This document shows positions 1 to 7,518 of a DNA stretch of 50,410 bases, in pieces. A model generated the notes under the pieces. The model was not told the origin of the DNA, searched no databases, and was given only the letters and a program-made list of their open reading frames with translations. Source of the stretch: Clostridia bacterium (GTDB taxonomy: Bacteria > Bacillota > Clostridia > Christensenellales > Borkfalkiaceae); NCBI GenBank assembly GCA_017507005.1, contig JAFWBT010000033.1, positions 1-50,410 on the forward strand. The letters run 5' to 3'. Position 1 is the first letter of the stretch. The number at the start of each line of letters is the position of its first letter. A program made the translations under genes and the position numbers.

Positions 1-119
1 AATAAATCTGCCATACTTATATTCTCATCAATCAACAATTTCCGTAGTTGATTGTGAAGTACCGTAGGCATACGAAATTGCACTTGTTTTGTTCTATCGC
101 TTTTAGTCGCCTCTCGCAC
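1..119 (-). CDS. Ribbon-helix-helix DNA-binding protein (5' part only)
   Basis: Only the first 39 or so codons lie in the window; the rest is beyond the left edge. Reading starts at GTG (119-117), 7 nt after a strong AAAGGAGG. The N-terminus contains RTKQVQFRMPTVLHNQL followed by RKLLIDENISMADL. This fits the beta-strand plus helix pattern of Arc/CopG/ParG-like ribbon-helix-helix proteins, where alternating residues of the strand (Q-Q-R) contact DNA. The gene has a TTGACA-17-TATCAT promoter whose -10 lies inside a 42-bp perfect inverted repeat, so autorepression is likely. Such small proteins are common as plasmid/ICE copy regulators and as antitoxins. Which applies cannot be decided without the missing 3' part and its downstream partner. 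Confidence 0.7.
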   Translation of the reverse strand, partial: MREATKSDRTKQVQFRMPTVLHNQLRKLLIDENISMADL

Positions 120-138
120 AATACCGCCTCCTTTATTT

Positions 139-180
139 ATGATATCATTCTATCAAGATTTCTTGATAGAATGATATCAT
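139..180. promoter_or_regulatory. Perfect palindromic operator (20-bp arms)
   Basis: ATGATATCATTCTATCAAGA, then TT, then its exact reverse complement. The outer 10 bp of each arm, ATGATATCAT, is itself a palindrome, so there are several symmetric half-sites. The right arm covers the -10 of the promoter for the ribbon-helix-helix gene and the rest covers the start of the transcript. This is the expected place for an autorepressor operator. Confidence 0.75.
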
Positions 181-199
181 ATAAGGAATATTTTGTCAA
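171..199 (-). promoter_or_regulatory. Promoter of the ribbon-helix-helix gene
   Basis: TTGACA (199-194), a 17-nt spacer and TATCAT (176-171) on the minus strand. Predicted start of transcription is near 164, giving a leader of about 45 nt to the GTG. The -10 lies inside the palindrome at 139-180. Confidence 0.75.
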
Positions 200-329
200 G
201 AATTTTCAACAAAAAAGTGCATAGTTTTTTCCTATGCAGGAAAGAGCAGTATTCAATTTCGGGGAGTTCAAATCCCGTAAGTGTTCAATATCTTTTTCTC
301 GTGACTATGCGAGTCAAGGGGAGAAAAAC
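200..329. other. Intergenic stretch without a gene
   Basis: No start codon with a ribosome binding site opens a credible gene here. A T-arm-like string (GGGGAGTTCAAATCCCG, about 261-277) is present but has no acceptor or anticodon partner. Confidence 0.5.
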
Positions 330-358
330 AAAAAAGCCTTGAAAAATCAAGGCTTTTT
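330..358 (-). terminator. Intrinsic terminator of the tRNA-Pro transcript
   Basis: AAAAAGCCTTGA and TCAAGGCTTTTT form a stem with a 4-nt loop. On the minus strand the stem is followed by TTTTTTG, and on the plus strand by TTTTTG, so it could work in both directions. A second, smaller hairpin (GGCTATA/TATAGCC, 361-381) lies between it and the tRNA 3' end. Confidence 0.8.
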
Positions 359-387
359 GTGGCTATATCTTTTTTATAGCCCTTTTT

Positions 388-464
388 TGGTTGAGGCGAC
401 GGGACTTGAACCCACGACCTTTTGGTCCCTAACCAAACGCGCTACCAAGCTGCGCTACGCCTCA
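388..464 (-). tRNA. tRNA-Pro, anticodon AGG
   Basis: The 77-nt cloverleaf on the minus strand has acceptor TGAGGCG/CGCCTCA, D stem GCGC/GCGC, anticodon stem TTTGG/CCAAA with loop TTAGGGA, and a T arm around GTTCAAGTC. Discriminator A and an encoded CCA follow. Loop position 34-36 reads AGG (428-430), which pairs with the Pro codon CCU, and G37 is typical of tRNA-Pro. The first acceptor pair is T1-A72 rather than the C1-G72 usual in bacterial tRNA-Pro. The T stem has two wobble pairs. Confidence 0.9.
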
Positions 465-511
465 ATATATATACGCCGTATCACGATTTCCCTCGCTCAA
501 CAGCATAAACA

Positions 512-540
512 ATTATAACCATACTTTCACTTTTAGTCAA
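512..540 (-). promoter_or_regulatory. Promoter of tRNA-Pro
   Basis: TTGACT (540-535), 17-nt spacer, TATAAT (517-512) on the minus strand. Predicted transcription start near 505 gives a 41-nt 5' leader to be trimmed by RNase P. Confidence 0.85.
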
Positions 541-584
541 GCGTTTTTTCATTGTTTTTGAAACTTTTTTAAAAAACTTTTTTA

Positions 585-613
585 TGCCCCGATGTTTTCT
601 TCCCGTCGGGGCA
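585..613 (-). terminator. GC-rich hairpin after the YfhO-like gene
   Basis: TGCCCCGA and TCGGGGCA form an 8-bp stem about 55 nt downstream of the stop at 667. On the minus strand it is followed by TAAAAAAG and not by a T-tract, so it is a 3' end or stabilising hairpin and only doubtfully a complete intrinsic terminator. Confidence 0.5.
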
Positions 614-666
614 CATCCGTCTCATTTTCTAACGCCTAAGCCTAAAATCTCGCAATCGCAGCGCTA

Positions 667-3624
667 TCACAAAATCAGTTTCAGCACTTTAATCGCCCAG
701 CCGCACGTCGGGTACAGTAAGAAGAACGCAACGAGCGCTGTTGCAAGACCAATGCCTGCCCACGCGATTACGGGCGACGCCCATTCCACTAATTTCGTCT
801 TTTTCACGATAAACGCCACCGCGCATAAACCCACGATTGCCGCTATCACGCCGTACGCCATATACGTCATATACGGCGATTTGTACGTGAATTCCACCAC
901 GATATCCTCGCCCTCAGGCAGCTCTACCACAAGGAATTTCAAATCGTTATCCACAAGCTTCGCCGCCTTGCCGTTCACCGTCACCGTGTATCCCTTCGAC
1001 GCCACGAAGCTGAGCATCAAACAACGCCCTGCCACGTCGTTATCCACCCTCGCCGTAATCTTACCCGCGCCCACCTGCACGTCAGCCGCTCTGCTCCTCA
1101 AATAATTGCTGAGTTCGCGCGCGGTCTCGGGCGTTACGAATTGCGAGCTATTGCTGCCCGTTTCCTCTTTCATATCCGCAAGGTCTTTGCCGCGAAGGAA
1201 TTTATACAGCGCCTGCTGATTCTTTTTACGATTGTCGGGGTTGGTGTTATTCGTCGCAACGAAACGATACTCGCCGCTGTCCACCAAAAAGCCCATCGGG
1301 AACACGATTTCGTTTTCATAAATCACGTAATCGCCGCTCTGCAACTGCGTTTCATTGCCGTTTTCGTCCGTCACCATATACGGCTTAACGTATTTGGCAA
1401 CCGTTTTACCCTCTTGGAAATGGTCCTTTTCTTTCACGGGCACGAAATAATATTTATAGCCTAAAAACGAATCGCCAAATTCGTAACAATGGTTCGTTCT
1501 CTTATTATTATGCCAGCTTTTCAGGCTGTTTTTGCTGTTCGTGTAATACCCAAACAATTCCCCGATTACGAAATTATCCGAATCAATCACGGACGAGAAT
1601 ACGCTAAACCCATTAACACCGCCCGTAAACGGCGCGTTAGCAGGTAAATCGTCGCTGTAATCCTTAACACGGAAATACCCGTCGTCGTTCTCGTTGAGCA
1701 CGTCGCACAGCTCTTGGAAGCTGTCCATACGCACGTCTTGATAGCTACGCACACCGCCGCTGGTGGGGATATTCCCCGTCACGAGCGTGTTATTATACAG
1801 CAACACGGGCGCAGACAAAACGACGATTAAGATAATGGACAACAAGCGTACGCTAATCTTTTTCGCACCAACGAAACACGCCCCTATCACCGTCACCAAA
1901 GCCACGCCGGCAAACAGCACGAGCACGATTTCCATACCGCCGTACGTATGCGCGAAGCTCGCGGAGAAACCGCTGACCGAGCTTAAAATCGTCGAATCGT
2001 TGGTAAATATCTTCCAAAAATCTTTACTCTTATAGTTCTCGTTGATCAAGAAATAGAACAGACTCGCCGCTACGAAAAAGCCAATTACCATAATCGCCCA
2101 CGTCCATGCATTAAACGAAAATCCACCCGATTTTGCGTCTTTTTCGCTGTTCCTTTCCCGTTCTTGTTTGTCAGGCGCGGATACGTTCAACGCGTACACG
2201 CCCCACTCGTTTTCTTTTAAAGTTTCGTTCGACGCGGACACGGTAGGCTCGTTTTGTTCCTTTGTCGCCGCACCGTTTTTATCCGCATACAACGGCGTAC
2301 CGTCGAAGGCGTGTCCCTCTTTATAGCAAAGCGAATCCAAACAAAGACACGCGCCGCCGAGGAAATAGATAGCGTTGAGGAAACCAAAGCGCAGGGAATA
2401 CTGCATATACGGCCCTAAATTCAACAGCACCATCGCTTCGTCCACGATATTCGGAATCATTGTAATCACACCCGCAACGAGCATAAATTGCGCGAAACGG
2501 TCTTTAAAGCCCTTACGATAGAACCAAATCAGCGTGAGGCATAAGAACACGGCATCAGAGAAAATATACGACCATTTTTTATAAAAGAGCGTGCTCATGT
2601 TTTCGATATACCATGAGGAATCGAAATTCTGCGGCATATCCGCCGTTTTATCCTTAAAGCCTTTCCAAAAATCGTCCAAAAGCTTTGCATCGCCACTTCT
2701 TGCGCCGTTCGCATACGCGCCGAGCGCGGGCAACAAAACGGGCAAGGAAATGAGTATTGCCACCAAAAATGCCATAGCCAGGTATGCGATGAATTGATTT
2801 CTACGCTCTTTTTCCACACACAGCAACGCGTACACAATCAGAATCGGGAACACGAGGAAGAGGGAAAAACTCGCAATAGAGAAACACGTATAAATACAAC
2901 ACGCCATTAAAATGGAGAAAGGCAAAAACTTGTTCGTGTTGACAAAATGCCTAAACGCGCCAACGCAGAACGGCATATAAATAAGGAAATCTACCCAGTT
3001 GATATACGTATTCGCAATGAACATATAGCCGCAATAGGTATACACGACGCCCACTGCAATAGCGATATAATCGGGAATCCCCTTAAACTGTTTTTTCGCA
3101 AACCACGCGCCTGCAATCGACACCGCCATCAGCTTGCACGCCATAACGAGGAAGGTCGCCTGCGTCACTTTGCCGTCGCCAAATATCAGGAACAAAAAGC
3201 TGAACGGACTGATAAAGAAATACAAAAACGTACCCGTTACGTCCGCGCCACCTGCGATGGCATACGAATAGTTTAGCGTGGATTTTCCGTCTAAAACGTC
3301 AAACAGATGCTCGATAAACGGGCAAATCTGTGCAGACAGGTCGTAACTCGCCACCAAATACCCTTTCCCGAAGGGATATGCGTCGTATTGATACAACGCG
3401 GTGAAATACAGCACGAGCACGATAAACGGTGCGAAAAACAACGCGTAATTCTTTTCAAAAAACGCGGAACATCTCGCAACAAAATTCAATTTTTTCCCTT
3501 GCTTAGACGACGTGGCAGACGCTACGTCCGTTCCTTGCGCCGTAGCCGTTTCAGGCTCCGTCTTAGGCGTTACGTCCGTTTCTATTGTTGCCGCTGAGGG
3601 CATAGTTTTTACATTGTTTTCCAT
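667..3624 (-). CDS. YfhO-family polytopic membrane protein
   Basis: About 985 residues from ATG at 3624. A cytoplasmic N-terminal linker rich in T/E/P (residues 1-50) precedes a first membrane segment (about 58-80) and a following loop with the SYDLSAQ motif. Many hydrophobic segments follow through the first half, then a soluble part, and a final helix pair near the C-terminus after a domain containing GYTVTVNGK. This is the usual layout of YfhO (PF09586), a GT-C-fold glycosyltransferase-like family; B. subtilis YfhO takes part in glycosylating lipoteichoic acid. Here the acceptor is unknown. An upstream in-frame Met (3741) is unlikely as the start because that reading runs through the terminator of the previous gene. 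The chosen ATG lies 3 nt after the predicted transcription start. Confidence 0.85.
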   Translation of the reverse strand: MENNVKTMPSAATIETDVTPKTEPETATAQGTDVASATSSKQGKKLNFVARCSAFFEKNYALFFAPFIVLVLYFTALYQYDAYPFGKGYLVASYDLSAQICPFIEHLFDVLDGKSTLNYSYAIAGGADVTGTFLYFFISPFSFLFLIFGDGKVTQATFLVMACKLMAVSIAGAWFAKKQFKGIPDYIAIAVGVVYTYCGYMFIANTYINWVDFLIYMPFCVGAFRHFVNTNKFLPFSILMACCIYTCFSIASFSLFLVFPILIVYALLCVEKERRNQFIAYLAMAFLVAILISLPVLLPALGAYANGARSGDAKLLDDFWKGFKDKTADMPQNFDSSWYIENMSTLFYKKWSYIFSDAVFLCLTLIWFYRKGFKDRFAQFMLVAGVITMIPNIVDEAMVLLNLGPYMQYSLRFGFLNAIYFLGGACLCLDSLCYKEGHAFDGTPLYADKNGAATKEQNEPTVSASNETLKENEWGVYALNVSAPDKQERERNSEKDAKSGGFSFNAWTWAIMVIGFFVAASLFYFLINENYKSKDFWKIFTNDSTILSSVSGFSASFAHTYGGMEIVLVLFAGVALVTVIGACFVGAKKISVRLLSIILIVVLSAPVLLYNNTLVTGNIPTSGGVRSYQDVRMDSFQELCDVLNENDDGYFRVKDYSDDLPANAPFTGGVNGFSVFSSVIDSDNFVIGELFGYYTNSKNSLKSWHNNKRTNHCYEFGDSFLGYKYYFVPVKEKDHFQEGKTVAKYVKPYMVTDENGNETQLQSGDYVIYENEIVFPMGFLVDSGEYRFVATNNTNPDNRKKNQQALYKFLRGKDLADMKEETGSNSSQFVTPETARELSNYLRSRAADVQVGAGKITARVDNDVAGRCLMLSFVASKGYTVTVNGKAAKLVDNDLKFLVVELPEGEDIVVEFTYKSPYMTYMAYGVIAAIVGLCAVAFIVKKTKLVEWASPVIAWAGIGLATALVAFFLLYPTCGWAIKVLKLIL

Positions 3625-3633
3625 AGCAATCTT

Positions 3634-3662
3634 ATTGTAGCACTTTTTTCTACGCAAGTCAA
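3634..3662 (-). promoter_or_regulatory. Promoter of the YfhO-like gene
   Basis: TTGACT (3662-3657), 17-nt spacer, TACAAT (3639-3634). The expected start of transcription (about 3627) is only 3 nt before the ATG at 3624, so the mRNA is nearly leaderless and no Shine-Dalgarno sequence would be transcribed. Confidence 0.75.
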
Positions 3663-3680
3663 GATTTTCCAAATATATAT

Positions 3681-3718
3681 ACAAAAAAGAACGAGCAGAA
3701 CCTTTCCGTTCTGCCCGT
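3681..3718 (-). terminator. Intrinsic terminator of the lipoprotein gene at 3773-5149
   Basis: ACGGGCAGAAC and GTTCTGCTCGT form an 11-bp stem with one mismatch, followed on the minus strand by TCTTTTTTG. It lies about 55 nt after the stop codon at 3773. Confidence 0.85.
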
Positions 3719-3772
3719 ATTTCGTTATTTTTGCGTTTCACGCGATAGTTGGTTCAACGCATAACTCTTTTA

Positions 3773-5149
3773 TCAATACATTCCTTGCGGTATATCATAT
3801 TCGGGAGTTACGATTTTTGCACCCTTAGGAAGCGCAATCTTCTTCACGCTGTTCTTGATGCCGTTCACAGCGAGCTTCGTCGTCATACAAACGTCCATTT
3901 CGTAGGTATACATAGCACCGTCGTATTCGTCCTGCAACGTAAGCGCGCCTTCAAAATCAATCTTCGATTCCTCGAACATATCCGTGATTTTCTTATTCTT
4001 GTCGTATTTTACGCCCGACTTCGTATACAAAGCGTCTACCTTGCAAGCAGCGATTTCTGCCATCAATGCAGGAAGGTTCGAATCGATATCATTAAGCGTA
4101 TAGCTATCCAACGCTTCCGTTGCCAACGCAATCATTTCTGCTACGGTGTACGTTTCTTGACCTTCTTCCGCCGTCATTGCAATCAATTCGTCTACCGTTA
4201 CGTCTTTAATGTCTTCGATAAGCGTTTCGATATTCAACGCTTTCAATTCAGCAAGATCTTCCTCGGGCATTTGCATATATTCAACCAAAATCTGCAATAC
4301 GTCTTCGTTTGCAATGATTGCCGCGTAGTTTTCCTGAATAGACAAGCCCGTTTCTTCTTTTACGATATTGTCCGCATAGGTGTAGATAGAACCTATGGTC
4401 ATTTCGCCCAAGTTCAATTCAGCCACAGAGCTAAGAATCTGTTCGCATGTGAGCGATTCGTCCACCATCGCCAACGCGCCGTCAATCATACCGCGAACGG
4501 TCGTCGTAGCGCTCAACGTACCAGCGTAATCGATAACGCTGTTTAAGAGTTCTTTGCCGTCTGCCACGAATACGAAATAGTCGTTTTCTACGGTTGCGTA
4601 CTGTTCAAACGCGTTATAGATTTCCGTACCAATCAATTCGGGCGTAATGCCAAGCCCTGCCATTTCACTCAAAACGAGGTCCATCGTTTCGGAAATGGTT
4701 TCCTTCGTAACGCCTTCTTCTGCCAAAAGCGCCTTGAGCTGTTCGTTCAAGCCCGTAGCCGCGCACATCCATTCGTTATCCGCCGCAGGATTTTTAACGA
4801 AAATGCTGCCGTCGATTAAATACGCGTTAATGGTATCCACGCCCATTTCGCTTTCTAACATCGGGGACGTTACGTCCAATTTCGCATCCACTGTTTCACC
4901 GTTGAAGGAAACGTCCATCTTCACCGACAAATCCATCTCTACGGTGTTGCTAAATTCTTCCAAGCCTTCGCTATTGAGCGTAGCCGTTTCCAAATCCCAA
5001 TCAACGTTTGCCGTCACCGAAAAAGAAATCGGATCGAACAACGTATCCTTTCCACCGCCCGACGTGGGTTCGACTTCTTCACAACCTACTGCCGAGAACA
5101 CAAAGCCCAAACCAAGCACTGCTGCCATTGCCGTTTTAAAAAACTTCAT
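3773..5149 (-). CDS. Hypothetical lipoprotein
   Basis: 458 residues. A signal peptide with lipobox AVGC (Cys23) predicts a membrane-anchored extracellular protein. The start has GGAGG 7 nt upstream. After a short SGGGKD linker come beta-strand-like stretches such as LSVKMDVSFNGETVDAKLDV and ADNEW, then a mostly helical acidic middle part, and a final beta-rich part (about 395-445) that resembles the first (EGALTLQDEYDGAMYTYEMDV). The pattern recalls LolA/LppX-like lipoproteins that measure or carry amphiphiles, but I do not recognise a named family. It is a single-gene transcript with its own consensus promoter, an unusual leader with three stem-loops and its own terminator. Confidence 0.8.
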   Translation of the reverse strand: MKFFKTAMAAVLGLGFVFSAVGCEEVEPTSGGGKDTLFDPISFSVTANVDWDLETATLNSEGLEEFSNTVEMDLSVKMDVSFNGETVDAKLDVTSPMLESEMGVDTINAYLIDGSIFVKNPAADNEWMCAATGLNEQLKALLAEEGVTKETISETMDLVLSEMAGLGITPELIGTEIYNAFEQYATVENDYFVFVADGKELLNSVIDYAGTLSATTTVRGMIDGALAMVDESLTCEQILSSVAELNLGEMTIGSIYTYADNIVKEETGLSIQENYAAIIANEDVLQILVEYMQMPEEDLAELKALNIETLIEDIKDVTVDELIAMTAEEGQETYTVAEMIALATEALDSYTLNDIDSNLPALMAEIAACKVDALYTKSGVKYDKNKKITDMFEESKIDFEGALTLQDEYDGAMYTYEMDVCMTTKLAVNGIKNSVKKIALPKGAKIVTPEYDIPQGMY

Positions 5150-5161
5150 AATAATACCTCC

Positions 5162-5249
5162 AAAAATCTTTTCTGATTTTTTGTGCGTCTATGGACAGCA
5201 ACCGCTATCAATAGACACAGCGCGGCGTATAATCACCGCGCCTTACTAT
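5162..5249 (-). promoter_or_regulatory. Structured 5' leader with three stem-loops
   Basis: From the predicted transcription start (about 5249) to the ribosome binding site, the minus strand can form GCGCGG/CCGCGC (5241-5220), TGTGTCTAT/ATAGACGCACA (5219-5182, 18-nt loop) and AAAAATC/GATTTTT (5181-5162). The last hairpin ends directly at the GGAGG, so it could control access to the start codon. It matches no riboswitch consensus that I recognise. Confidence 0.45.
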
Positions 5250-5255
5250 ATTTAT

Positions 5256-5284
5256 ATTATATCATAAAGGTATATTCTTGTCAA
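5256..5284 (-). promoter_or_regulatory. Consensus sigmaA promoter of the hypothetical lipoprotein gene
   Basis: TTGACA (5284-5279), 17-nt spacer, TATAAT (5261-5256): a perfect match to consensus. Transcription should start near 5249. Confidence 0.9.
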
Positions 5285-5308
5285 TACCTTTCCAAAAAAA
5301 TCTCAAAC

Positions 5309-5341
5309 AAAAAGCGACGCGAATTGCTTCACGTCGCTTTT
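5309..5341 (-). terminator. Intrinsic terminator of the paired membrane-protein operon
   Basis: AAAGCGACG and CGTCGCTTT pair across a 12-nt loop. On the minus strand it is followed by TTGTTTGAG after a short T-run. It lies about 20 nt after the stop at 5359. Confidence 0.75.
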
Positions 5342-5358
5342 ATCTACCTGCTTAAAAC

Positions 5359-6183
5359 TTAGTCGCGGTTTCTTTCACCCTTGCGAGGTCTGTCCATATC
5401 GTCGATTTCGTAGAGGCCGAGTTCGTCATAGAACGAAGGCTTTTCTTCCGCTACTTTTTCTTCTTCATATTCAGTAAGAGCCAACTTCGCGTGCTTATGT
5501 ACGCAAAGGAAGATCCAAAGAATAACAGTCGCGCCGATCAAGAACCAAAGCTCGAATTCAGGCTTGTAGTATGCAGCACCAGCGATTGCGCCGAGCGTTG
5601 CCACTACCATCAACCACCAGTAAGAGAATCTAGGAAGACGATAGTAGAATTTGTAGCCTTCTCTGAACTTGCGAACGTTTCTGATAAAGCCTCTCTGTTC
5701 GGGAATACCCATAAACATTACGAAGCTCTGCGTCAAGAATACGACAGCCGCTTTGTTCCACATCAGTTCTACGTTCGTGAAATCTTTTACGCAAGCAACG
5801 TAGTCTGCGCCGTAGCCAGTTTTTGCTTCGGTGTAGAACACGTATGCAACGATAGCAGCGCCGCCAACGATCCAGAAGAAGTTGCTAGAACCAGGTCTGC
5901 GCGCTTCACCAGCGATACAAAGATAGCTGAGAACCAACAATGCCAAAATGTACAGCATAGGATTATCCAATGCTTTGCCCGTGCCGAGAACCTTATCGAA
6001 CACCGCTTCAAGCTGGGGAACAGCTTTGAAAAGGAATTCTCTGATTTTCAGGCCGATGTTGAGATTATAAACGGCAACGTATACTGTCAAAGCCGCGAGC
6101 GCAATGAAAATCAAAAACGCGAACAAACGACTGATGCAGTAGCTAAAACCGTTCATAATTCTAATGGTAGGTCTTTTATTCAT
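5359..6183 (-). CDS. Hypothetical membrane protein, paralogue of its upstream neighbour
   Basis: 274 residues with about five to six membrane segments (about 18-40, 75-92, 102-117, 142-160, 188-206 and 211-228) and an acidic then basic C-terminal tail ending near KGERNRD. GGAGG lies 7 nt before the ATG. It is the second gene of an operon, 51 nt after the gene at 6235-7293, and shares its layout: a first helix followed by an amphipathic segment, then a loop with LMW-K before a membrane segment, then a basic stretch with FYYRLPRF facing WYYTKYKE of the partner. No known domain is recognised. A paired membrane complex is inferred from the shared layout and co-transcription only. Confidence 0.75.
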   Translation of the reverse strand: MNKRPTIRIMNGFSYCISRLFAFLIFIALAALTVYVAVYNLNIGLKIREFLFKAVPQLEAVFDKVLGTGKALDNPMLYILALLVLSYLCIAGEARRPGSSNFFWIVGGAAIVAYVFYTEAKTGYGADYVACVKDFTNVELMWNKAAVVFLTQSFVMFMGIPEQRGFIRNVRKFREGYKFYYRLPRFSYWWLMVVATLGAIAGAAYYKPEFELWFLIGATVILWIFLCVHKHAKLALTEYEEEKVAEEKPSFYDELGLYEIDDMDRPRKGERNRD

Positions 6184-6234
6184 AATTTTTCCTCCAAATT
6201 ATTTTTCTTTTTTTATTTTCTTAAACGACGATTT

Positions 6235-7293
6235 TTAGTATTCGTATTCATATTCGTCGTAATAAGCTCTGTTTTTTCTTTGTTTTTTCTGCTGTTTACG
6301 CAGGTTTCTCGTTCTCTTCTTTTCTTGTCTTCTCTCATAGTGCTCGTAACGCTTACCGTTCACAGCAAAACCTTGGTCTACTTCTTCACCGATAAGCTGG
6401 CTTCTTAAAGAATCCGCCTCACCCGATTTTTCGAGCTCTTCGTTCATCCAATCCACCAATCTATCTCTGGTAGCCGAAGAAGCTTTGTGCGTCGAATACA
6501 AACCAAGCGACGTCGTGAGTACGATAGAAAGGACCGAAGCGACTACGCTGACCGTTTGCCCAAAGACAATCATCGTAGCAAACGCTACCGTTGTCGTCAT
6601 AATAAAGTTCCAACAAGTGGGCGCGTGGAATTTCACACGCAATACTTTATTCTCTTTATATTTCGTATAATACCATTTCGCGACTTCTCTGCCCAGCACC
6701 ATTTCCTGCACGTAGCGCGTAGTATCCGTCGCCTGCCAATATGCAAAGAAATAGTTCATCCCAAGCGCGAACGCCATCGTCAACGATTTAATCCACATAA
6801 ACTGCGGCGTATCGTTCGTAGACAGCCAGTCTTTAATGGAGATAAGCGAAAATTCGTCCAAATTGATGATGACGCCATACGCCAAAACGGCAATCCCGAC
6901 CACGAAATAGAGAATACCCAACACGATACGGAATACACGGCTATACAAAAAGCTGTCTGCTCTAAAGAAAGCTGCGCCACACCACGAAATAATAATCGTT
7001 AGGAAGAATATAAGATACCCTTTTCTTAACGTATCGTCTGCAAACAATTCCAAATCCACCAAACGATTGATAAGCGGAATACGCAATAAATATTCTTCTA
7101 TCTGTTTGGCAACGTTCGTTTCATAAAACAGCAAATACGCTGCGTATGCCGCATAGACGAGTAACAATATGAACGAACAGACAAATGCCAATCTTTCTTT
7201 CCAACGATTTTTCAATGAATCGGCGTATACTTTTTTCAACACGGCTTGTCTTGTCGTATCTACATACCTACTCCGCCGTCTAGCTCTTGCCAT
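6235..7293 (-). CDS. Hypothetical membrane protein with long basic tail
   Basis: 352 residues from the ATG at 7293, chosen because GGAGG lies 5 nt upstream; an in-frame ATG 15 codons earlier lacks this. A basic N-terminus (MARARRRSRY) is followed by about six membrane segments (about 34-55, 91-108, 119-141, 168-186, 229-250 and 252-270). A cytoplasmic tail rich in R/K (RRQEKKRTRNLRKQQKKQRK) ends in YYDEYEYEY. Promoter TTGACC-17-TAAAAT lies upstream at 7359-7387. It is first of a two-gene operon with a shorter paralogue. Function is unknown. The polybasic tail could bind RNA, lipid head groups or a partner, but nothing in the sequence settles this. Confidence 0.75.
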   Translation of the reverse strand: MARARRRSRYVDTTRQAVLKKVYADSLKNRWKERLAFVCSFILLLVYAAYAAYLLFYETNVAKQIEEYLLRIPLINRLVDLELFADDTLRKGYLIFFLTIIISWCGAAFFRADSFLYSRVFRIVLGILYFVVGIAVLAYGVIINLDEFSLISIKDWLSTNDTPQFMWIKSLTMAFALGMNYFFAYWQATDTTRYVQEMVLGREVAKWYYTKYKENKVLRVKFHAPTCWNFIMTTTVAFATMIVFGQTVSVVASVLSIVLTTSLGLYSTHKASSATRDRLVDWMNEELEKSGEADSLRSQLIGEEVDQGFAVNGKRYEHYERRQEKKRTRNLRKQQKKQRKNRAYYDEYEYEY

Positions 7294-7358
7294 ATCAGCC
7301 TCCAAAAACTCCTCTTCATAACGTATAATTTTACACATTATGAAAATATTGCTATATC

Positions 7359-7387
7359 ATTTTATCACACATTTTTCACTTGGTCAA
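7359..7387 (-). promoter_or_regulatory. Promoter of the paired membrane-protein operon
   Basis: TTGACC (7387-7382), 17-nt spacer, TAAAAT (7364-7359) on the minus strand, with start of transcription near 7352 and a leader of about 58 nt. Confidence 0.75.
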
Positions 7388-7429
7388 GTAGTTTTCGAAA
7401 AATTTTTGTATTTTCTAATAATTATTTTT

Positions 7430-7466
7430 ATAAAAATAACGGATGCGGTTTTTTGTCCGCATCCGT
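7430..7466 (-). terminator. Intrinsic terminator of the nfnAB operon
   Basis: ACGGATGCGG and CCGCATCCGT form a perfect 10-bp stem with an 8-nt loop, followed on the minus strand by TATTTTTATAAAAA. It lies about 50 nt past the nfnB stop and upstream of the next promoter. Confidence 0.85.
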
Positions 7467-7518
7467 ACTGCTTTTTTCGACAATTTTCGCCGTGTTTTGT
7501 TTAGCCGCTTTACCGTTT

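Noticed and set aside
261-277. T-arm-like string suggesting a tRNA remnant or attachment site
   Set aside because: No matching acceptor end, and it is on the opposite strand to the nearby tRNA-Pro, so it does not look like an att duplicate of that gene.
3625-3741. Longer start for the YfhO-like protein (Met at 3741)
   Set aside because: The extension runs through the terminator hairpin and T-run of the preceding gene and lies upstream of the gene's own promoter.
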